This document shows, piece after piece, positions 1 through 8,818 of a stretch of 38,012 bases of DNA; position 1 is the stretch's first letter; the number at the start of each line of letters is the position of its first letter. The stretch covers positions 1 to 38,012 of the forward strand of contig NZ_FOTI01000028.1 of the NCBI RefSeq assembly GCF_900114545.1, read 5' to 3'. The notes under the pieces were generated by a model. That model made no database searches. It was not told the origin of the DNA and saw only the letters and a program-made list of their open reading frames with translations. A program made the position numbers and the translations under genes. Source of the DNA: Halanaerobium salsuginis. Its GTDB lineage: Bacteria > Bacillota > Halanaerobiia > Halanaerobiales > Halanaerobiaceae.

Positions 1-215
1 AGTCTAATAACTGTTTTTTTATCTCGAAGAGAAGTATCCTGAATCATTTGAGTTTTTCTATCATGAATCTTTTCTGCTTTTTTGCCGCAGACAGGACATT
101 TAACATGATCTATTTTATAGTCAGCTACAAAAACTAAATATTCCTCCGTTTTAATTAAATCTGTTGCAACTAGGTCTGGTAAATCCATTAAATCTGTGAT
201 AAGATTATTATGCAT
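1..215 (-). CDS. ISL3-family transposase, N-terminal fragment
   Basis: The first 71 codons of a transposase run off the left edge of the window. The ATG at 215 follows an AAAGGAG ribosome binding site at 224-230. The translation contains a CPVCG pair of cysteines at about residues 40-44 followed by a basic segment. That is the start of the zinc-finger found at the N-terminus of ISL3 (IS204/IS1001/IS1096/IS1165) transposases, which bind the element ends; the catalytic DDE domain lies further on, outside the window. Whether the gene is intact cannot be judged. It is read in the same direction as the cobalamin operon and starts 217 bp past the end of cblS. Confidence 0.75.
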   Translation of the reverse strand, partial: MHNNLITDLMDLPDLVATDLIKTEEYLVFVADYKIDHVKCPVCGKKAEKIHDRKTQMIQDTSLRDKKTVIR

Positions 216-285
216 TTGCTTGACTCCTTTATTGAATTTTTGGTGTTGTAACTATTTAATTCAACGGAGCCAGGCAAATGCCTTT
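1..285 (-). mobile_element. ISL3-family insertion sequence, 5' part (cut by window edge)
   Basis: The transposase start, its ribosome binding site and about 55 bp of leader are present; the rest of the element lies left of position 1. A GC-richer patch at about 268-285, reading GGCATTTGCCTGGCTCCG on the minus strand, is a plausible terminal inverted repeat because ISL3 ends usually begin with GG and lie 50-80 bp before the transposase. The other terminus and any target duplication are not visible, so the outer boundary is approximate. Confidence 0.5.
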
Positions 286-432
286 TTTATTTAGATATTT
301 TTAGATTTACAGTTTTTTCTTCACAACATTAATTATACAACCATTATTTTCTTTTTTTCTCTTGACATCTTACCGTATTACTTAACTAACTACTATTAAC
401 AATTATATTACAAAGCCGAAAAGTCTGCAAAA

Positions 433-1182
433 CTAATCAGCCAACTTATCCAGATAAGCAATTTTTGTAATCGGTAAATTAACTTTGCTAAGTAGCTGCT
501 CAAAATAATCAGCTGGTAAGGTCAGCAGAACCGTTGTTACAGGCCCAGCTGATTTTTCTAAATCAATTTTTTTACTTACTTCTGGCAGCAGTTTTAATTC
601 TAGTTCATTACCCCGGGCCAGCTTTTTTGCTTCTGCCAAAATACCAGCTGAACCAACCGGCAAAATTTCTTTAACATAAACTAATTTTTTTAGTTCAAGC
701 AGCTGTTTAAGCTGAATAACTTGATCAGCAGACTGTAAAACTTCTTTTCCTACTTTAGGTAATCCTACTGCTACTACTAATAGCCCTGCAGTTGATTTAA
801 TTTCTGCCAATTTAACATTTTTAATTTGACCAATTACGGTTATTCCAATCCCAGTCTGGATAGTTTCCATATTCTCTTCTGTACTACCGTTAATTAATTT
901 TGATAGTCCAAGTTCTGCTAAAACAGCTTTAATTCCAGCAATAATTTTGCGACCAGCAGGATTTAACTCTACATTTAAAGTATCAATTACAGCGATCGGT
1001 TCCGCTCCAACTGCTAGTACTTCCATTAAAGCAACTTTTACTGTCTGCTGTCCCAAAACATAGTTTGATATTTTAAGTTTATCAGCTGGTTTTTCTCCAA
1101 TTGCTGCAGCTGAATCACAGGCAATTACCAGACTATTAACTGAATCAATTTTAATTAAAGAAATATCTCGCTGTTCAAGCAT
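433..1182 (-). CDS. cblS: Alpha-ribazole kinase CblS (PurM/AIR-synthase-like fold)
   Basis: Predicted to phosphorylate alpha-ribazole to alpha-ribazole-5'-phosphate, the lower-ligand donor for CobS. The 249-residue protein resembles the AIR synthase/thiamine-phosphate kinase superfamily: an N-terminal segment with an acidic ACDS motif at 21-24 (Asp23), a long Ala/Gly-rich helix with VGAEP at 58-62, and a GSTEENM loop at 99-105. CblS of Listeria and Geobacillus belongs to this fold and is encoded beside the transporter CblT. Here the gene overlaps cblT by 8 bp and follows cobU and cobS, which strongly supports this role over a purine or thiamine one. No CobT is present in the window. It is the last gene of the operon, and I see no clear terminator after it. 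Confidence 0.75.
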   Translation of the reverse strand: MLEQRDISLIKIDSVNSLVIACDSAAAIGEKPADKLKISNYVLGQQTVKVALMEVLAVGAEPIAVIDTLNVELNPAGRKIIAGIKAVLAELGLSKLINGSTEENMETIQTGIGITVIGQIKNVKLAEIKSTAGLLVVAVGLPKVGKEVLQSADQVIQLKQLLELKKLVYVKEILPVGSAGILAEAKKLARGNELELKLLPEVSKKIDLEKSAGPVTTVLLTLPADYFEQLLSKVNLPITKIAYLDKLAD

Positions 1183-1693
1183 TATTAATCTTCTCTCTTA
1201 AAAAATTGCTAATTACAACTGCCAGCAATAAATTAACTATCGCTGCTGCAGTCAGGCTTAAAGTTAAAGCAGTAAAAAATCCTAAACCAAAAAAAGGAAT
1301 CAGGATAGCTATAGCAAGTACTCCATTGCAAAAAGCTGTTACTACTACAGCTAAAAAAACATTATATTTTAAAAGTAAGCTGAAAATAAAGCCACAAAAA
1401 GCCATCAATAGAGCAATTAAAAAATGAAATGGTCCCAGAACAAAGCCCCCTCCTAGAGCTGAAAACAGATGGCCTAATGCCAAAATTAAAGCACCTACTC
1501 CCGGTCCTATAATAATAACTCCTAAATAGCCTGCTAGAGAGTCAAGTGCTATACTGCCTATCGGGCTGGGAAGCTTTAGATAAGATCCCACCAGAGAAAG
1601 GGCAAGCAAAACTGCAACCCTGCTCAAAAAAGCTGTTTTTGTTAGATTATTTCTAACAGGTTTTATTTGCTGATTAAAATTTAATTCAGGCAT
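1175..1693 (-). CDS. cblT: Alpha-ribazole transporter CblT (ECF S-component-like)
   Basis: A 172-residue integral membrane protein with a short hydrophilic N-terminus (about 20 residues) and five or six hydrophobic helices from residue 22 onward, the size and shape of an ECF-type substrate-binding S-component. In Listeria, CblT imports alpha-ribazole, which CblS then phosphorylates. The 8-bp overlap with cblS and the position right behind cobS make that substrate much more likely than another vitamin. The energizing EcfAAT module is not encoded here and would have to be shared from elsewhere. The ATG follows an AAGGAG site. Assignment rests on topology and neighbours more than on a diagnostic motif. 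Confidence 0.7.
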   Translation of the reverse strand: MPELNFNQQIKPVRNNLTKTAFLSRVAVLLALSLVGSYLKLPSPIGSIALDSLAGYLGVIIIGPGVGALILALGHLFSALGGGFVLGPFHFLIALLMAFCGFIFSLLLKYNVFLAVVVTAFCNGVLAIAILIPFFGLGFFTALTLSLTAAAIVNLLLAVVISNFLREKINNA

Positions 1694-1719
1694 TTTAAAA
1701 TTCTCCTTTTTAAATATAT

Positions 1720-2475
1720 TTAAGTCATTAAAGCTGTAAATAAAATCAGCAGTTCACTTAATTCAACTAAAGTACCATAAATATCTCCTGTAATTCCTCC
1801 TGCTTTTTTAACAGCCCATTTTTCCAGCAGATAAACTAGCAGTAGAGATAAACTAAGGGCTACTGCCAAAAAAAATAATTCAATTAAAAAATAGCTAAAA
1901 GTTAATACAAAAATAACTAAAAAAATGATAGTAATTATAAGTGAAAGTCGCAATTCTTTAGCTGTGAAATTTTTATGAAGAGCTGCTGCCATTATACTTT
2001 CTGCAGCAACTTTGGCTCTAGCTACCATTAAGGTTAAAACAAAACGAGCTAGTACTGGCATAATTAGCAAAATTTCTAACTTTCCCTGTAAAATAAGTTG
2101 CTCAAAAAGTAAGAACTTTAATAACAATAATAAAATTAAACCGACTACAGCAAAAATACCCGTATTAGAATCGTGCATAATTGCTATTGTTTCTTTTTGG
2201 GCACGATTAGCAAAAAATCCATCTAAAAAATCTCCAAATCCATCTAAATGAAGTCCACCAGTAAGAAATATATATATAATTAAAATTAAAACTGCTGCTA
2301 TCTTAATTGGGAAAAAGAATTGTAAGGTAAGTGCTAAAAGATAAGTAATCAATCCCAATAGAATACCCACTAGTGGGAAAAAACTTACTCTTAAACGAGC
2401 TGGATAAATAACAGGCAGTGGTAACCTCGTTAAAAAAGTAGCTGTATTAAAAAAATCATTGATAAATTTTATCAC
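1720..2475 (-). CDS. cobS: Adenosylcobinamide-GDP ribazoletransferase (cobalamin synthase) CobS
   Basis: A membrane enzyme that joins adenosylcobinamide-GDP to alpha-ribazole(-phosphate) in the last assembly step of the nucleotide loop. The 251-residue sequence has the family's Asp-rich signature GGLHLDGFGDFLDGF at 73-87, which binds the metal and nucleotide, and MHDSNTG at 100-106, plus several hydrophobic helices. Length is normal for CobS. The start is GTG at 2475 and overlaps the TGA of cobU by 4 bp, so the two genes are probably translationally coupled. CobU supplies its GDP-activated substrate, and cblT/cblS downstream supply the other. Confidence 0.93.
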   Translation of the reverse strand: MIKFINDFFNTATFLTRLPLPVIYPARLRVSFFPLVGILLGLITYLLALTLQFFFPIKIAAVLILIIYIFLTGGLHLDGFGDFLDGFFANRAQKETIAIMHDSNTGIFAVVGLILLLLLKFLLFEQLILQGKLEILLIMPVLARFVLTLMVARAKVAAESIMAAALHKNFTAKELRLSLIITIIFLVIFVLTFSYFLIELFFLAVALSLSLLLVYLLEKWAVKKAGGITGDIYGTLVELSELLILFTALMT

Positions 2476-3068
2476 AAAACCTCAACCTCTGCCTGGGTAG
2501 AGTCATTGCTATACTGGCTGATAATCTCCAGACCTCTAGCCTTAATTTCCATGGGCAAACCAGCTTGAACCAAAAATACTTCAGCCGCTGCCTTAGCACA
2601 TAATCGTGCTGCTCTGCCAGAAATATCCCTAAAATCTCGTCCCATTTTGCTGGCAGGGACTATTCCATTTCCAACCTGATTTTGAACAATTATTAAGTTA
2701 AGGCGGTCAGCTGCTGTATTGAGCAGTGCTTTGACTTCATTTAGTAATTTATTTTCTAAATCATAGTAAGAAAGCTGTTCATTAGCCAGCATTAAGTTAC
2801 TTAAATATGTTGTTAAACAATCAAGTAAAACTGTGCTTCCTGAACTAAGTTCAGCTAATTTATTACTAACTGCATAAGCTTCTTCAATAGTTTGCCAATT
2901 TTCAGGACGTCGCTGTTGATGCAATTTTATCCGATTAACCATAGCAGAATCTACTGCCACTCCTGTTGCCAGATAGATAACTTTTTCAGCTGCTAACTGA
3001 TTAGCAATTAATTCTGCAAAACTGCTTTTACCACTTCTGGCTCCTCCTAAAATCAAAATTGTCTTCAT
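2472..3068 (-). CDS. cobU: Adenosylcobinamide kinase / adenosylcobinamide-phosphate guanylyltransferase CobU
   Basis: A bifunctional cytoplasmic enzyme that phosphorylates adenosylcobinamide and transfers GMP to it. The P-loop GGARSGKS is at residues 8-15. The segment around His50 (KLHQQRRPENW) matches the region holding the guanylylated histidine, and LLDCLTTYLSN gives the Walker-B-like strand. At 198 residues it is of ordinary length. The ATG follows TTAGGAGGTC, a strong ribosome binding site, 49 bp after cobD. The 3' end overlaps cobS. Confidence 0.95.
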   Translation of the reverse strand: MKTILILGGARSGKSSFAELIANQLAAEKVIYLATGVAVDSAMVNRIKLHQQRRPENWQTIEEAYAVSNKLAELSSGSTVLLDCLTTYLSNLMLANEQLSYYDLENKLLNEVKALLNTAADRLNLIIVQNQVGNGIVPASKMGRDFRDISGRAARLCAKAAAEVFLVQAGLPMEIKARGLEIISQYSNDSTQAEVEVL

Positions 3069-3117
3069 TATTTGACCTCCTAACTGCTACTTTAAAATTA
3101 AACAAAACAAATAAAAA

Positions 3118-4209
3118 TCAACTCAATAATTTATTTAATTTTGCTATTAATATTTCATTTTCTGATTTCGATCTAACTGCTAACCTGAAATAATTCTTAT
3201 TAAGCCCTGGAAAATTACTACAATTTCTGATTAAAATACCATTTGCCGCTAATTTTTGCTGTAATTCAATTACAGAGTGATCTGTAGATTCAAGTTTAAG
3301 GAAAATAAAGTTGGCTGCAGGTTGATAAACTTTAAGCTGTTTAAATTTTTTTAAAGCTTGATAAAACTGCTGCCGGTAATCAGCTAACTTTTTCCTGCTT
3401 TCTGCCAGATAATTTTTAATTTCAGTTGGGCGTTTAAAAATAATTTCTCCTGCCAGTTGAGCAAAATAATTAACTGTCCAGAGGTCACGTGCTGCTGATA
3501 TTTTTGTTAATAATTCTGCTGTTCCCAGTAAATAGCCCAATCTCAAACCAGGAATTGCATATAATTTAGTTAGTGATTTTAAAATAAATAAATTTTTATA
3601 TTCAGCCAAATATCTAAGCAGAGAATTTTCTTCTGGTTCAGCTAGAAAATCATTAAAAGCTTCATCAATTACTAAATAAATATCTTCAGCTGCTGCAGCA
3701 GCTAAAACTGTCTGCAAATTTTCACTCTGCCAGAGCTGACTAGTTGGATTATTTGGATTACAGATAAAGAGTAAATCAATCTCTTTAAAATAACTAATTA
3801 GTTGTTCTAAATCAAGTTCAAAATTAGCAGCTGGATTTAAATAAAAATGTTTAATATCTGCTCCACAACTATTAGCTGCAGCTTCATATTCAGAAAATGT
3901 CGGTTCTACAATTAAAACTTTTCTGGGTGACAAAACTGTTAAGAGCTGATAAATCAAATCTGCTGCCCCATTGCCAACTAAAACTTGAGCTGCTTGCAGC
4001 TGATGATCTTCTGCAATTAAAGATTTAAGATATGTCGAGTTTGCTTCTGGATAATACTGAATCATAGCTGTTTTTTCTCTAATTTTTTCACAAATCAAAG
4101 GAGGAGGACCTAAAAAATTTAAATTAGCACTAAAATCAATTATTTCTTCTGGCTTAAGTCCATCTTGTTTAGCTATCTGATGTATATTGCCACCATGTTG
4201 AATCTGCAT
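3118..4209 (-). CDS. cobD: L-threonine-O-3-phosphate decarboxylase CobD (PLP)
   Basis: Makes (R)-1-amino-2-propanol phosphate from threonine phosphate; the product is attached to adenosylcobyric acid by CbiB. It is a 363-residue fold-type-I PLP enzyme: HGGNIH near the N-terminus (5-10), typical of CobD, CNPNNPTS at 150-157, IDEAF at 181-185, the Schiff-base lysine in SLTK (Lys215) and the Arg of GLRLGY (Arg223). Histidinol-phosphate aminotransferase is the related alternative, but the HGG N-terminus and the PduX neighbour favour CobD. Its ATG and AAAGGAAG ribosome binding site lie inside the 3' end of the kinase gene, with a 41-bp overlap, so the two steps are probably coupled. Confidence 0.92.
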   Translation of the reverse strand: MQIQHGGNIHQIAKQDGLKPEEIIDFSANLNFLGPPPLICEKIREKTAMIQYYPEANSTYLKSLIAEDHQLQAAQVLVGNGAADLIYQLLTVLSPRKVLIVEPTFSEYEAAANSCGADIKHFYLNPAANFELDLEQLISYFKEIDLLFICNPNNPTSQLWQSENLQTVLAAAAAEDIYLVIDEAFNDFLAEPEENSLLRYLAEYKNLFILKSLTKLYAIPGLRLGYLLGTAELLTKISAARDLWTVNYFAQLAGEIIFKRPTEIKNYLAESRKKLADYRQQFYQALKKFKQLKVYQPAANFIFLKLESTDHSVIELQQKLAANGILIRNCSNFPGLNKNYFRLAVRSKSENEILIAKLNKLLS

Positions 4210-5167
4210 TATATCGCTTCCTTTCTATACCACCTGAGATAAATTTAGTTCTGCGCCAAAATTGAACTCCCAGCTGCTGCTGCTTTAAATCTTTTATTAG
4301 CTTAGCCAATTTAGTCTCTGGATAATCTTCTCTGACCAGCAAAGCGATTAAAGTTCCACTGTGAGCGGTGACAACTCCATAAATTTCAGTTTCAGCAGCT
4401 GCTCGTCGCTGGAAGAATTGAAATGATCTTTTAGGTAGAATCATTTGATGTGCCTGACTACTTAAAGTACTTCCCTGACCGATTAGATTGAGATTTTGCT
4501 GCTCTATTCCCTGTTTAATTAAAGTAAGAGCTCTCTTTACCTGTTTTTTTTTGGCAGCCCTGAGCTGAACGAGATTTTTGGCCTGATTAAAAGTGCGAGA
4601 GTTAATCTGACCGAGTTCTCGAAAGATTAACAAATCAGCTGAAGGAGCTGTTCCCAATTTCAATCTGCGCTGACCTGTTAAATGATTAAATAAAGTTAAC
4701 TTAGATAAAAAAACACTATCGGTTGGCTCAAGTTTAACTGCAATTTTAGCTAACAGATCAAATGAAATTTCTCCTGTTAAAAAAATGGATAAAGCAGCTA
4801 GCACAGCAGTAATATCAGCAGTTGAACTAGCCATACCTTCCCCAACTAGTAATTCTGAATTAATTGTTATTTGATATCCTTGCTCAGATAATCCAAATTC
4901 AGCCAATAAAAGCTGAGCTGCTTGTTTGCTTAATTCCAGTGCTGAAGCCTTATTTCCCTCTGCTAAACTTTTTTTACTTAAACTAAGCTCTGCTGAATCA
5001 AAAGTTTTATTTACTTTAACTTTACTATAAAGATTAATCGGGCAGGAAAGCAAAAAATTTTGACCTGCTAGTTCGCCCTGAATTAACTCACCACAGCTGC
5101 CTGGCACTCTAACTGTAACCTGATCCAAATCTTTGATTTGTTCCTGCGATAATAATTGTACCTGCAT
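4169..5167 (-). CDS. pduX: L-threonine kinase PduX-like (GHMP kinase)
   Basis: ATP-dependent conversion of L-threonine to O-phospho-L-threonine, the substrate of CobD. The 332-residue protein carries the N-terminal PGSCGELIQG motif (22-31), characteristic of PduX, and the GHMP phosphate-binding loop GEGMASSTAD (109-118). It is slightly longer than Salmonella PduX (about 300 residues). The extra C-terminal tail, rich in Arg, Lys and Trp, lies over the start of cobD and may partly be a by-product of that overlap. ATG at 5167 follows AAAGGAAG. The immediate CobD neighbour makes the substrate assignment firm. Confidence 0.88.
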   Translation of the reverse strand: MQVQLLSQEQIKDLDQVTVRVPGSCGELIQGELAGQNFLLSCPINLYSKVKVNKTFDSAELSLSKKSLAEGNKASALELSKQAAQLLLAEFGLSEQGYQITINSELLVGEGMASSTADITAVLAALSIFLTGEISFDLLAKIAVKLEPTDSVFLSKLTLFNHLTGQRRLKLGTAPSADLLIFRELGQINSRTFNQAKNLVQLRAAKKKQVKRALTLIKQGIEQQNLNLIGQGSTLSSQAHQMILPKRSFQFFQRRAAAETEIYGVVTAHSGTLIALLVREDYPETKLAKLIKDLKQQQLGVQFWRRTKFISGGIERKRYNADSTWWQYTSDS

Positions 5168-5250
5168 CTGCTTCTTCCTTTCTTTTGCTCATTAACTAAG
5201 TTAGTTGAAATAGCTTATAAATCAAAAAATTTAAAGCTATTAATTATAAG

Positions 5251-6216
5251 TTAATTTAATAATAAGCTGACTAAATAAAAATAGGCAAAACTGAAGGTAA
5301 TAAAAATTAAGGTAGTCATATAGATTAATTTAATCATTTTATTTAAATCAGTACAAGTAAATTCTTTTGTTTTATCACCAAGATAACTACGAAAGTTAGC
5401 CTGACCTCCATAGTAGTTTAAACCACCAAATTGAAGCCCAAGAGCTCCAGCTGCTGCTGCTTCTGGATAACCTGCATTAGGGCTAGGATGTTTAGCTGCA
5501 TCCCGGCCAATAATTTTTAGAGCAGCTTGATAATTATAGTTTAATAGAAAAGCTGCTATGATAAATAGACCTCCTGTTAATCGAGCTGGCAGATAATTAG
5601 CTAAATCATCAAGATAGGCTGCTAGGCGGCCAAAATTTAGATAACGCTTACTTTTATAAGCAATCATAGAATCAAGAGTATTAATTGCTTTATAGGCTAA
5701 AGCTAATGGTATTCCACCAATTATATAAAAAAAGAGAGGTGCTATTATTCCATCAGACGTATTTTCAGCCAGACTCTCGACTGCTGCCCGTAAAATATCT
5801 GCCTGATCAGACTGACTACAGTCACGTCCCACAATTTTATTCACTTCATGTCTAGCCAGATTTAAATTATCTTTTTTTAAAGCCTGTCCCACTCGCTGAC
5901 CTGCTTTAATCAGCCCTCTAACAGCAATTACTGATTGGAGGAAATAAATTCTTATAATTACAAATAAGATAAAATTAAAGGTTGCACTAAATTTAAGTAA
6001 AAAACTAACAGCGCAATAACTGCTACTAACAACAATCAGAGTAAGTAATCCACCAGCAATTTTTTCAGAAAAAGCAGTTTTGGTAAATTTACGCAGCAGT
6101 TTTTCTAAATTAGTAATTAAATAACCCATTCCTACTACAGGATGAGGTAACCAGACTGGATCAGCGATTAAAAAGTCAATTAAAATAGCAACTATTAACA
6201 AATAAAATTTCATCAT
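5251..6216 (-). CDS. cbiB: Adenosylcobinamide-phosphate synthase CbiB
   Basis: An integral membrane enzyme that condenses adenosylcobyric acid with aminopropanol phosphate. Family signatures are the DPVWLPHPVVGMG segment near residue 19 and ESLAENTSDGIIAPLFF in the middle, with several transmembrane helices and a hydrophobic C-terminus. I place the start at the ATG at 6216 (321 residues) rather than the TTG one codon upstream. It forms a TGATG junction with the cbiA stop and lies after a CAGGAG site; the next ATG at 6213 is equally possible. An 83-bp gap follows before pduX, with a weak hairpin near 5209-5240. Confidence 0.93.
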   Translation of the reverse strand: MMKFYLLIVAILIDFLIADPVWLPHPVVGMGYLITNLEKLLRKFTKTAFSEKIAGGLLTLIVVSSSYCAVSFLLKFSATFNFILFVIIRIYFLQSVIAVRGLIKAGQRVGQALKKDNLNLARHEVNKIVGRDCSQSDQADILRAAVESLAENTSDGIIAPLFFYIIGGIPLALAYKAINTLDSMIAYKSKRYLNFGRLAAYLDDLANYLPARLTGGLFIIAAFLLNYNYQAALKIIGRDAAKHPSPNAGYPEAAAAGALGLQFGGLNYYGGQANFRSYLGDKTKEFTCTDLNKMIKLIYMTTLIFITFSFAYFYLVSLLLN

Positions 6217-7637
6217 CAATTATTCCGCTCCTGATAAATTTGATATTTGCTGGCCTGTTCCAGTAAATTTTTGATCAGTTCTGGATTACTGGCAAAATGA
6301 AGGTGAAGATAACTGCAAAGAACATTTGGCTGCGGTTGATAACCCAGATTACCTTTTTTAGTTAAATAGCTAGCTGTGAGATTAGAAGCGACTCTTTTTA
6401 ATTTAGAGTAATGAAAGAGGTGTCCCCTGGCCTGCTGACCAGTTTTAAATAATAAACTATCCTGTTGAGCAGTAACTTCTCGATAGCCCATTGCCTGCAG
6501 ACGATCAGTCATTACTACCTCAGCATCCAAAATTGCTGTCATTGGATAACTTTCACCTTTTAAATTAATAACTGAATTAGCCAGATACATTAACCCACCA
6601 CATTCTGCATAAAGAGGTAAACCAGCCTTAACTTGGCGAATAAAATCTACTTTGAATTCTTGATTAGCAGCTAGATCTGGGAGAAAACTTTCTGGAAAAC
6701 CGCCTCCTAAATAAACTGCTGCTACTTCTGGCAATTTTTTATCATGCAGAGGGCTAAAAAAAACTAACTCTGCACCTGCTTTTCTGAGCAAATCAAAATT
6801 AAATTGATAATAAAAATTAAATGCTTGATCATAGGCAATTCCTATTCTAAGAGCAAGTTGTTGTTTAGCACGATTAGGAAAAGCAGCTAAATTAACAGGT
6901 TTCTCGATTGTTTTAGTATTGGCTGAGCAGTTAATAACTAATTCTTCAACAGATTCAGCTAGTTCTAAAATAGCAGCTAAATCAAGATAATTATTTAAAT
7001 ATTTTTTTAACTGCTGACTAAATTCTTTAAGCTGAATGCTTTCCTGAACTGGTACTAAACCAAGATGACGTTCGGCCAATTTAAGTTCTAAATTTTTAGG
7101 AAGATATCCCAGTACTTTAACTCCTGCTAACCTATTTAGTAAAGCTGTTTTTAATAATTGATAATGATGTTTACTGCTTACATTATTAATGATAACTCCC
7201 TGCAGATCAACTTCCGGATCATAATGCTGATAACCATAAACAACTGCTGCAGCACTCTGAGCGATTTTAGCAGCATCGATTACCAAAATTACCGGAGCAG
7301 CTAACAATTTAGCTATTTCTGCTGTACTACTGGCTGCGGCTGAGCCTTTCCCATCATAAAGCCCCATTACTCCTTCAATTATTGCCAGATCAGCCTGTTT
7401 GCTACTCTGCATAAAAAGCTGCTGGACCCCGGTTCCACCTAAGAAATAACTATCTAGATTATATGATTTATTACCAGTGATAAGGGTATGAAAACCAGGA
7501 TCAATATAATCTGGTCCTACTTTATAAGGCTGAACCTGAAGTCCCTGCTGGCTAAACACAGCCATTAACCCCAAACTAATAGTTGTTTTGCCAACCCCAC
7601 TTCTACTACCAGCGATTACAAGACGGTTCTGCTTCAT
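6216..7637 (-). CDS. cbiA: Cobyrinate a,c-diamide synthase CbiA
   Basis: Glutamine- and ATP-dependent amidation of the a and c side chains of cobyrinate. The N-terminal dethiobiotin-synthetase-like ATPase domain has GSRSGVGKTT at 10-19 and YKVGPDYIDPGFH at 38-50. The C-terminal class-I-like glutaminase has its nucleophile Cys346 in YAECGGLMYL. I chose ATG at 7637 (473 residues) because AGGAGG at 7647-7652 lies nine bases upstream; a TTG six codons earlier would place that site inside the gene. The start overlaps the end of cbiG by 32 bp, and the stop overlaps cbiB. Confidence 0.94.
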   Translation of the reverse strand: MKQNRLVIAGSRSGVGKTTISLGLMAVFSQQGLQVQPYKVGPDYIDPGFHTLITGNKSYNLDSYFLGGTGVQQLFMQSSKQADLAIIEGVMGLYDGKGSAAASSTAEIAKLLAAPVILVIDAAKIAQSAAAVVYGYQHYDPEVDLQGVIINNVSSKHHYQLLKTALLNRLAGVKVLGYLPKNLELKLAERHLGLVPVQESIQLKEFSQQLKKYLNNYLDLAAILELAESVEELVINCSANTKTIEKPVNLAAFPNRAKQQLALRIGIAYDQAFNFYYQFNFDLLRKAGAELVFFSPLHDKKLPEVAAVYLGGGFPESFLPDLAANQEFKVDFIRQVKAGLPLYAECGGLMYLANSVINLKGESYPMTAILDAEVVMTDRLQAMGYREVTAQQDSLLFKTGQQARGHLFHYSKLKRVASNLTASYLTKKGNLGYQPQPNVLCSYLHLHFASNPELIKNLLEQASKYQIYQERNN

Positions 7638-8787
7638 AATTAATTTCCTCCTCAACTACTGAAATCGTAATTTTGCCAATAACCGCTTTATCAAGCAGCA
7701 GTTTTCCGGTAGAATTAGCTGTTAAAATTGCAGCTGGACTAGCTGCCGCTCCAACTCCAATTATTTTTTCTACAAAAGCTGATTTTTTTATTTGTAGCTC
7801 AGATATTTTTTCTTTAATCTTACTCAAAGCGATAAAATCCAGACTAAAATCATGCTTAACTGCATAATTTAACAAGCCAGTTTCTGTTTTTTTAATTTCA
7901 ATGCTGGCCAACTTTTTTATGCTTAAAATTGATAAATTTAATTCAGCAAATACGGTTTTTACTGCAGCATCAATTTCAGCTGATTTTATGCCCTGCCGAC
8001 AGCCAATACCAACTATAATATTATGCGGAATTAATTGAAGCTGACAAGCATTAAGTTTTAAAATCTGATTAGAAATTATTACTGCAAAATAAGCTGACTG
8101 ATCTGCTAGCTCTAACTTCTGTTTAATAGCAACTTTGTTTTGCACTTCAACAGGAGGCAAATTTTGTGCTAACAAATAGTCAGCCAATCTTGTGCTTAAA
8201 CGCTGATCGCTAAATAATTTTAATGGTTTTTTATTAACTAAGGCTGCATTAGCTGCAGTTAAATTTGCTGCTGGTTTAATTGTCAAGTTTAAATCACGAG
8301 CCAATATTTCAAAAGCTTTTCGTCCCTGACAATCAGTAGCAGTTGTGATAACTGGGTTAGCATTCAGCAAGTTTGCTAACTTAAGAGTTAGCTGATTAGC
8401 TCCTCCTAAATGACCAGAAAGAGTGCTAATCACATTACAGGCACTTTCATCAATAGTCACTACCGCCGGATCAGTTCTTTTATCAGCTAGCTGGCTAGCA
8501 ATGATCCGGACTACTATTCCAAGCGCCATTATAAAAACTAAACCCTGATAAGACTTGAAAATTTTACCAATCAATTTTCTTAGAGATTTAAAGTAAATTA
8601 CTTTTATTTTCTCGTCCCCTAATTGTAATTCTGACTTCAACTTAGCCGGCAGATAGAGATCTATGCCGGCTAAGTCAGTCTGCAGTCTCTGACTTAGCTT
8701 AATTCCATTACTGGTTAAAGCAATTACAGCTAGCTTATTTTTTGAACAAACTGATTGATTAGACTTTATCTGCTGATTTTCTGTCAT
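7606..8787 (-). CDS. cbiG: Cobalt-precorrin-5A hydrolase CbiG
   Basis: Opens the delta-lactone of cobalt-precorrin-5A and releases acetaldehyde, a step specific to the anaerobic route. The 393-residue protein has the expected layout: a divergent N-terminal domain, the conserved central signature with KRTDPAVVTIDE (103-114) and SGHLGGAN (124-131), and a C-terminal domain starting with GIGCRQG at about residue 260. The ATG at 8787 is preceded by GGAAGGAG. Its last codons contain the ribosome binding site of cbiA. It lies between cbiJ and cbiA, so consecutive pathway steps are clustered. Confidence 0.93.
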   Translation of the reverse strand: MTENQQIKSNQSVCSKNKLAVIALTSNGIKLSQRLQTDLAGIDLYLPAKLKSELQLGDEKIKVIYFKSLRKLIGKIFKSYQGLVFIMALGIVVRIIASQLADKRTDPAVVTIDESACNVISTLSGHLGGANQLTLKLANLLNANPVITTATDCQGRKAFEILARDLNLTIKPAANLTAANAALVNKKPLKLFSDQRLSTRLADYLLAQNLPPVEVQNKVAIKQKLELADQSAYFAVIISNQILKLNACQLQLIPHNIIVGIGCRQGIKSAEIDAAVKTVFAELNLSILSIKKLASIEIKKTETGLLNYAVKHDFSLDFIALSKIKEKISELQIKKSAFVEKIIGVGAAASPAAILTANSTGKLLLDKAVIGKITISVVEEEINYEAEPSCNRW

Positions 8788-8818
8788 CTTAAACTCCTTC
8801 CTGGTTAAGTCAGCCCAG

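Noticed and set aside
362-395. TTGACA at 362-367 on the plus strand as a promoter
   Set aside because: No acceptable -10 at 16-18 bp and no plus-strand gene downstream.
1206-2251. Plus-strand frames inside cblT and cobS
   Set aside because: Antisense shadows of well-supported genes, Lys/Ala/Ile-rich, no family resemblance.
3118-4209. Histidinol-phosphate aminotransferase as the identity of the PLP enzyme
   Set aside because: The N-terminal HGGNIH motif, the PduX neighbour and the cobalamin context fit CobD better.
5209-5240. Hairpin AATAGCTT/AAAGCTATT between cbiB and pduX as a terminator
   Set aside because: AT-rich, imperfect spacing and no T-run; more likely a chance repeat within the operon.
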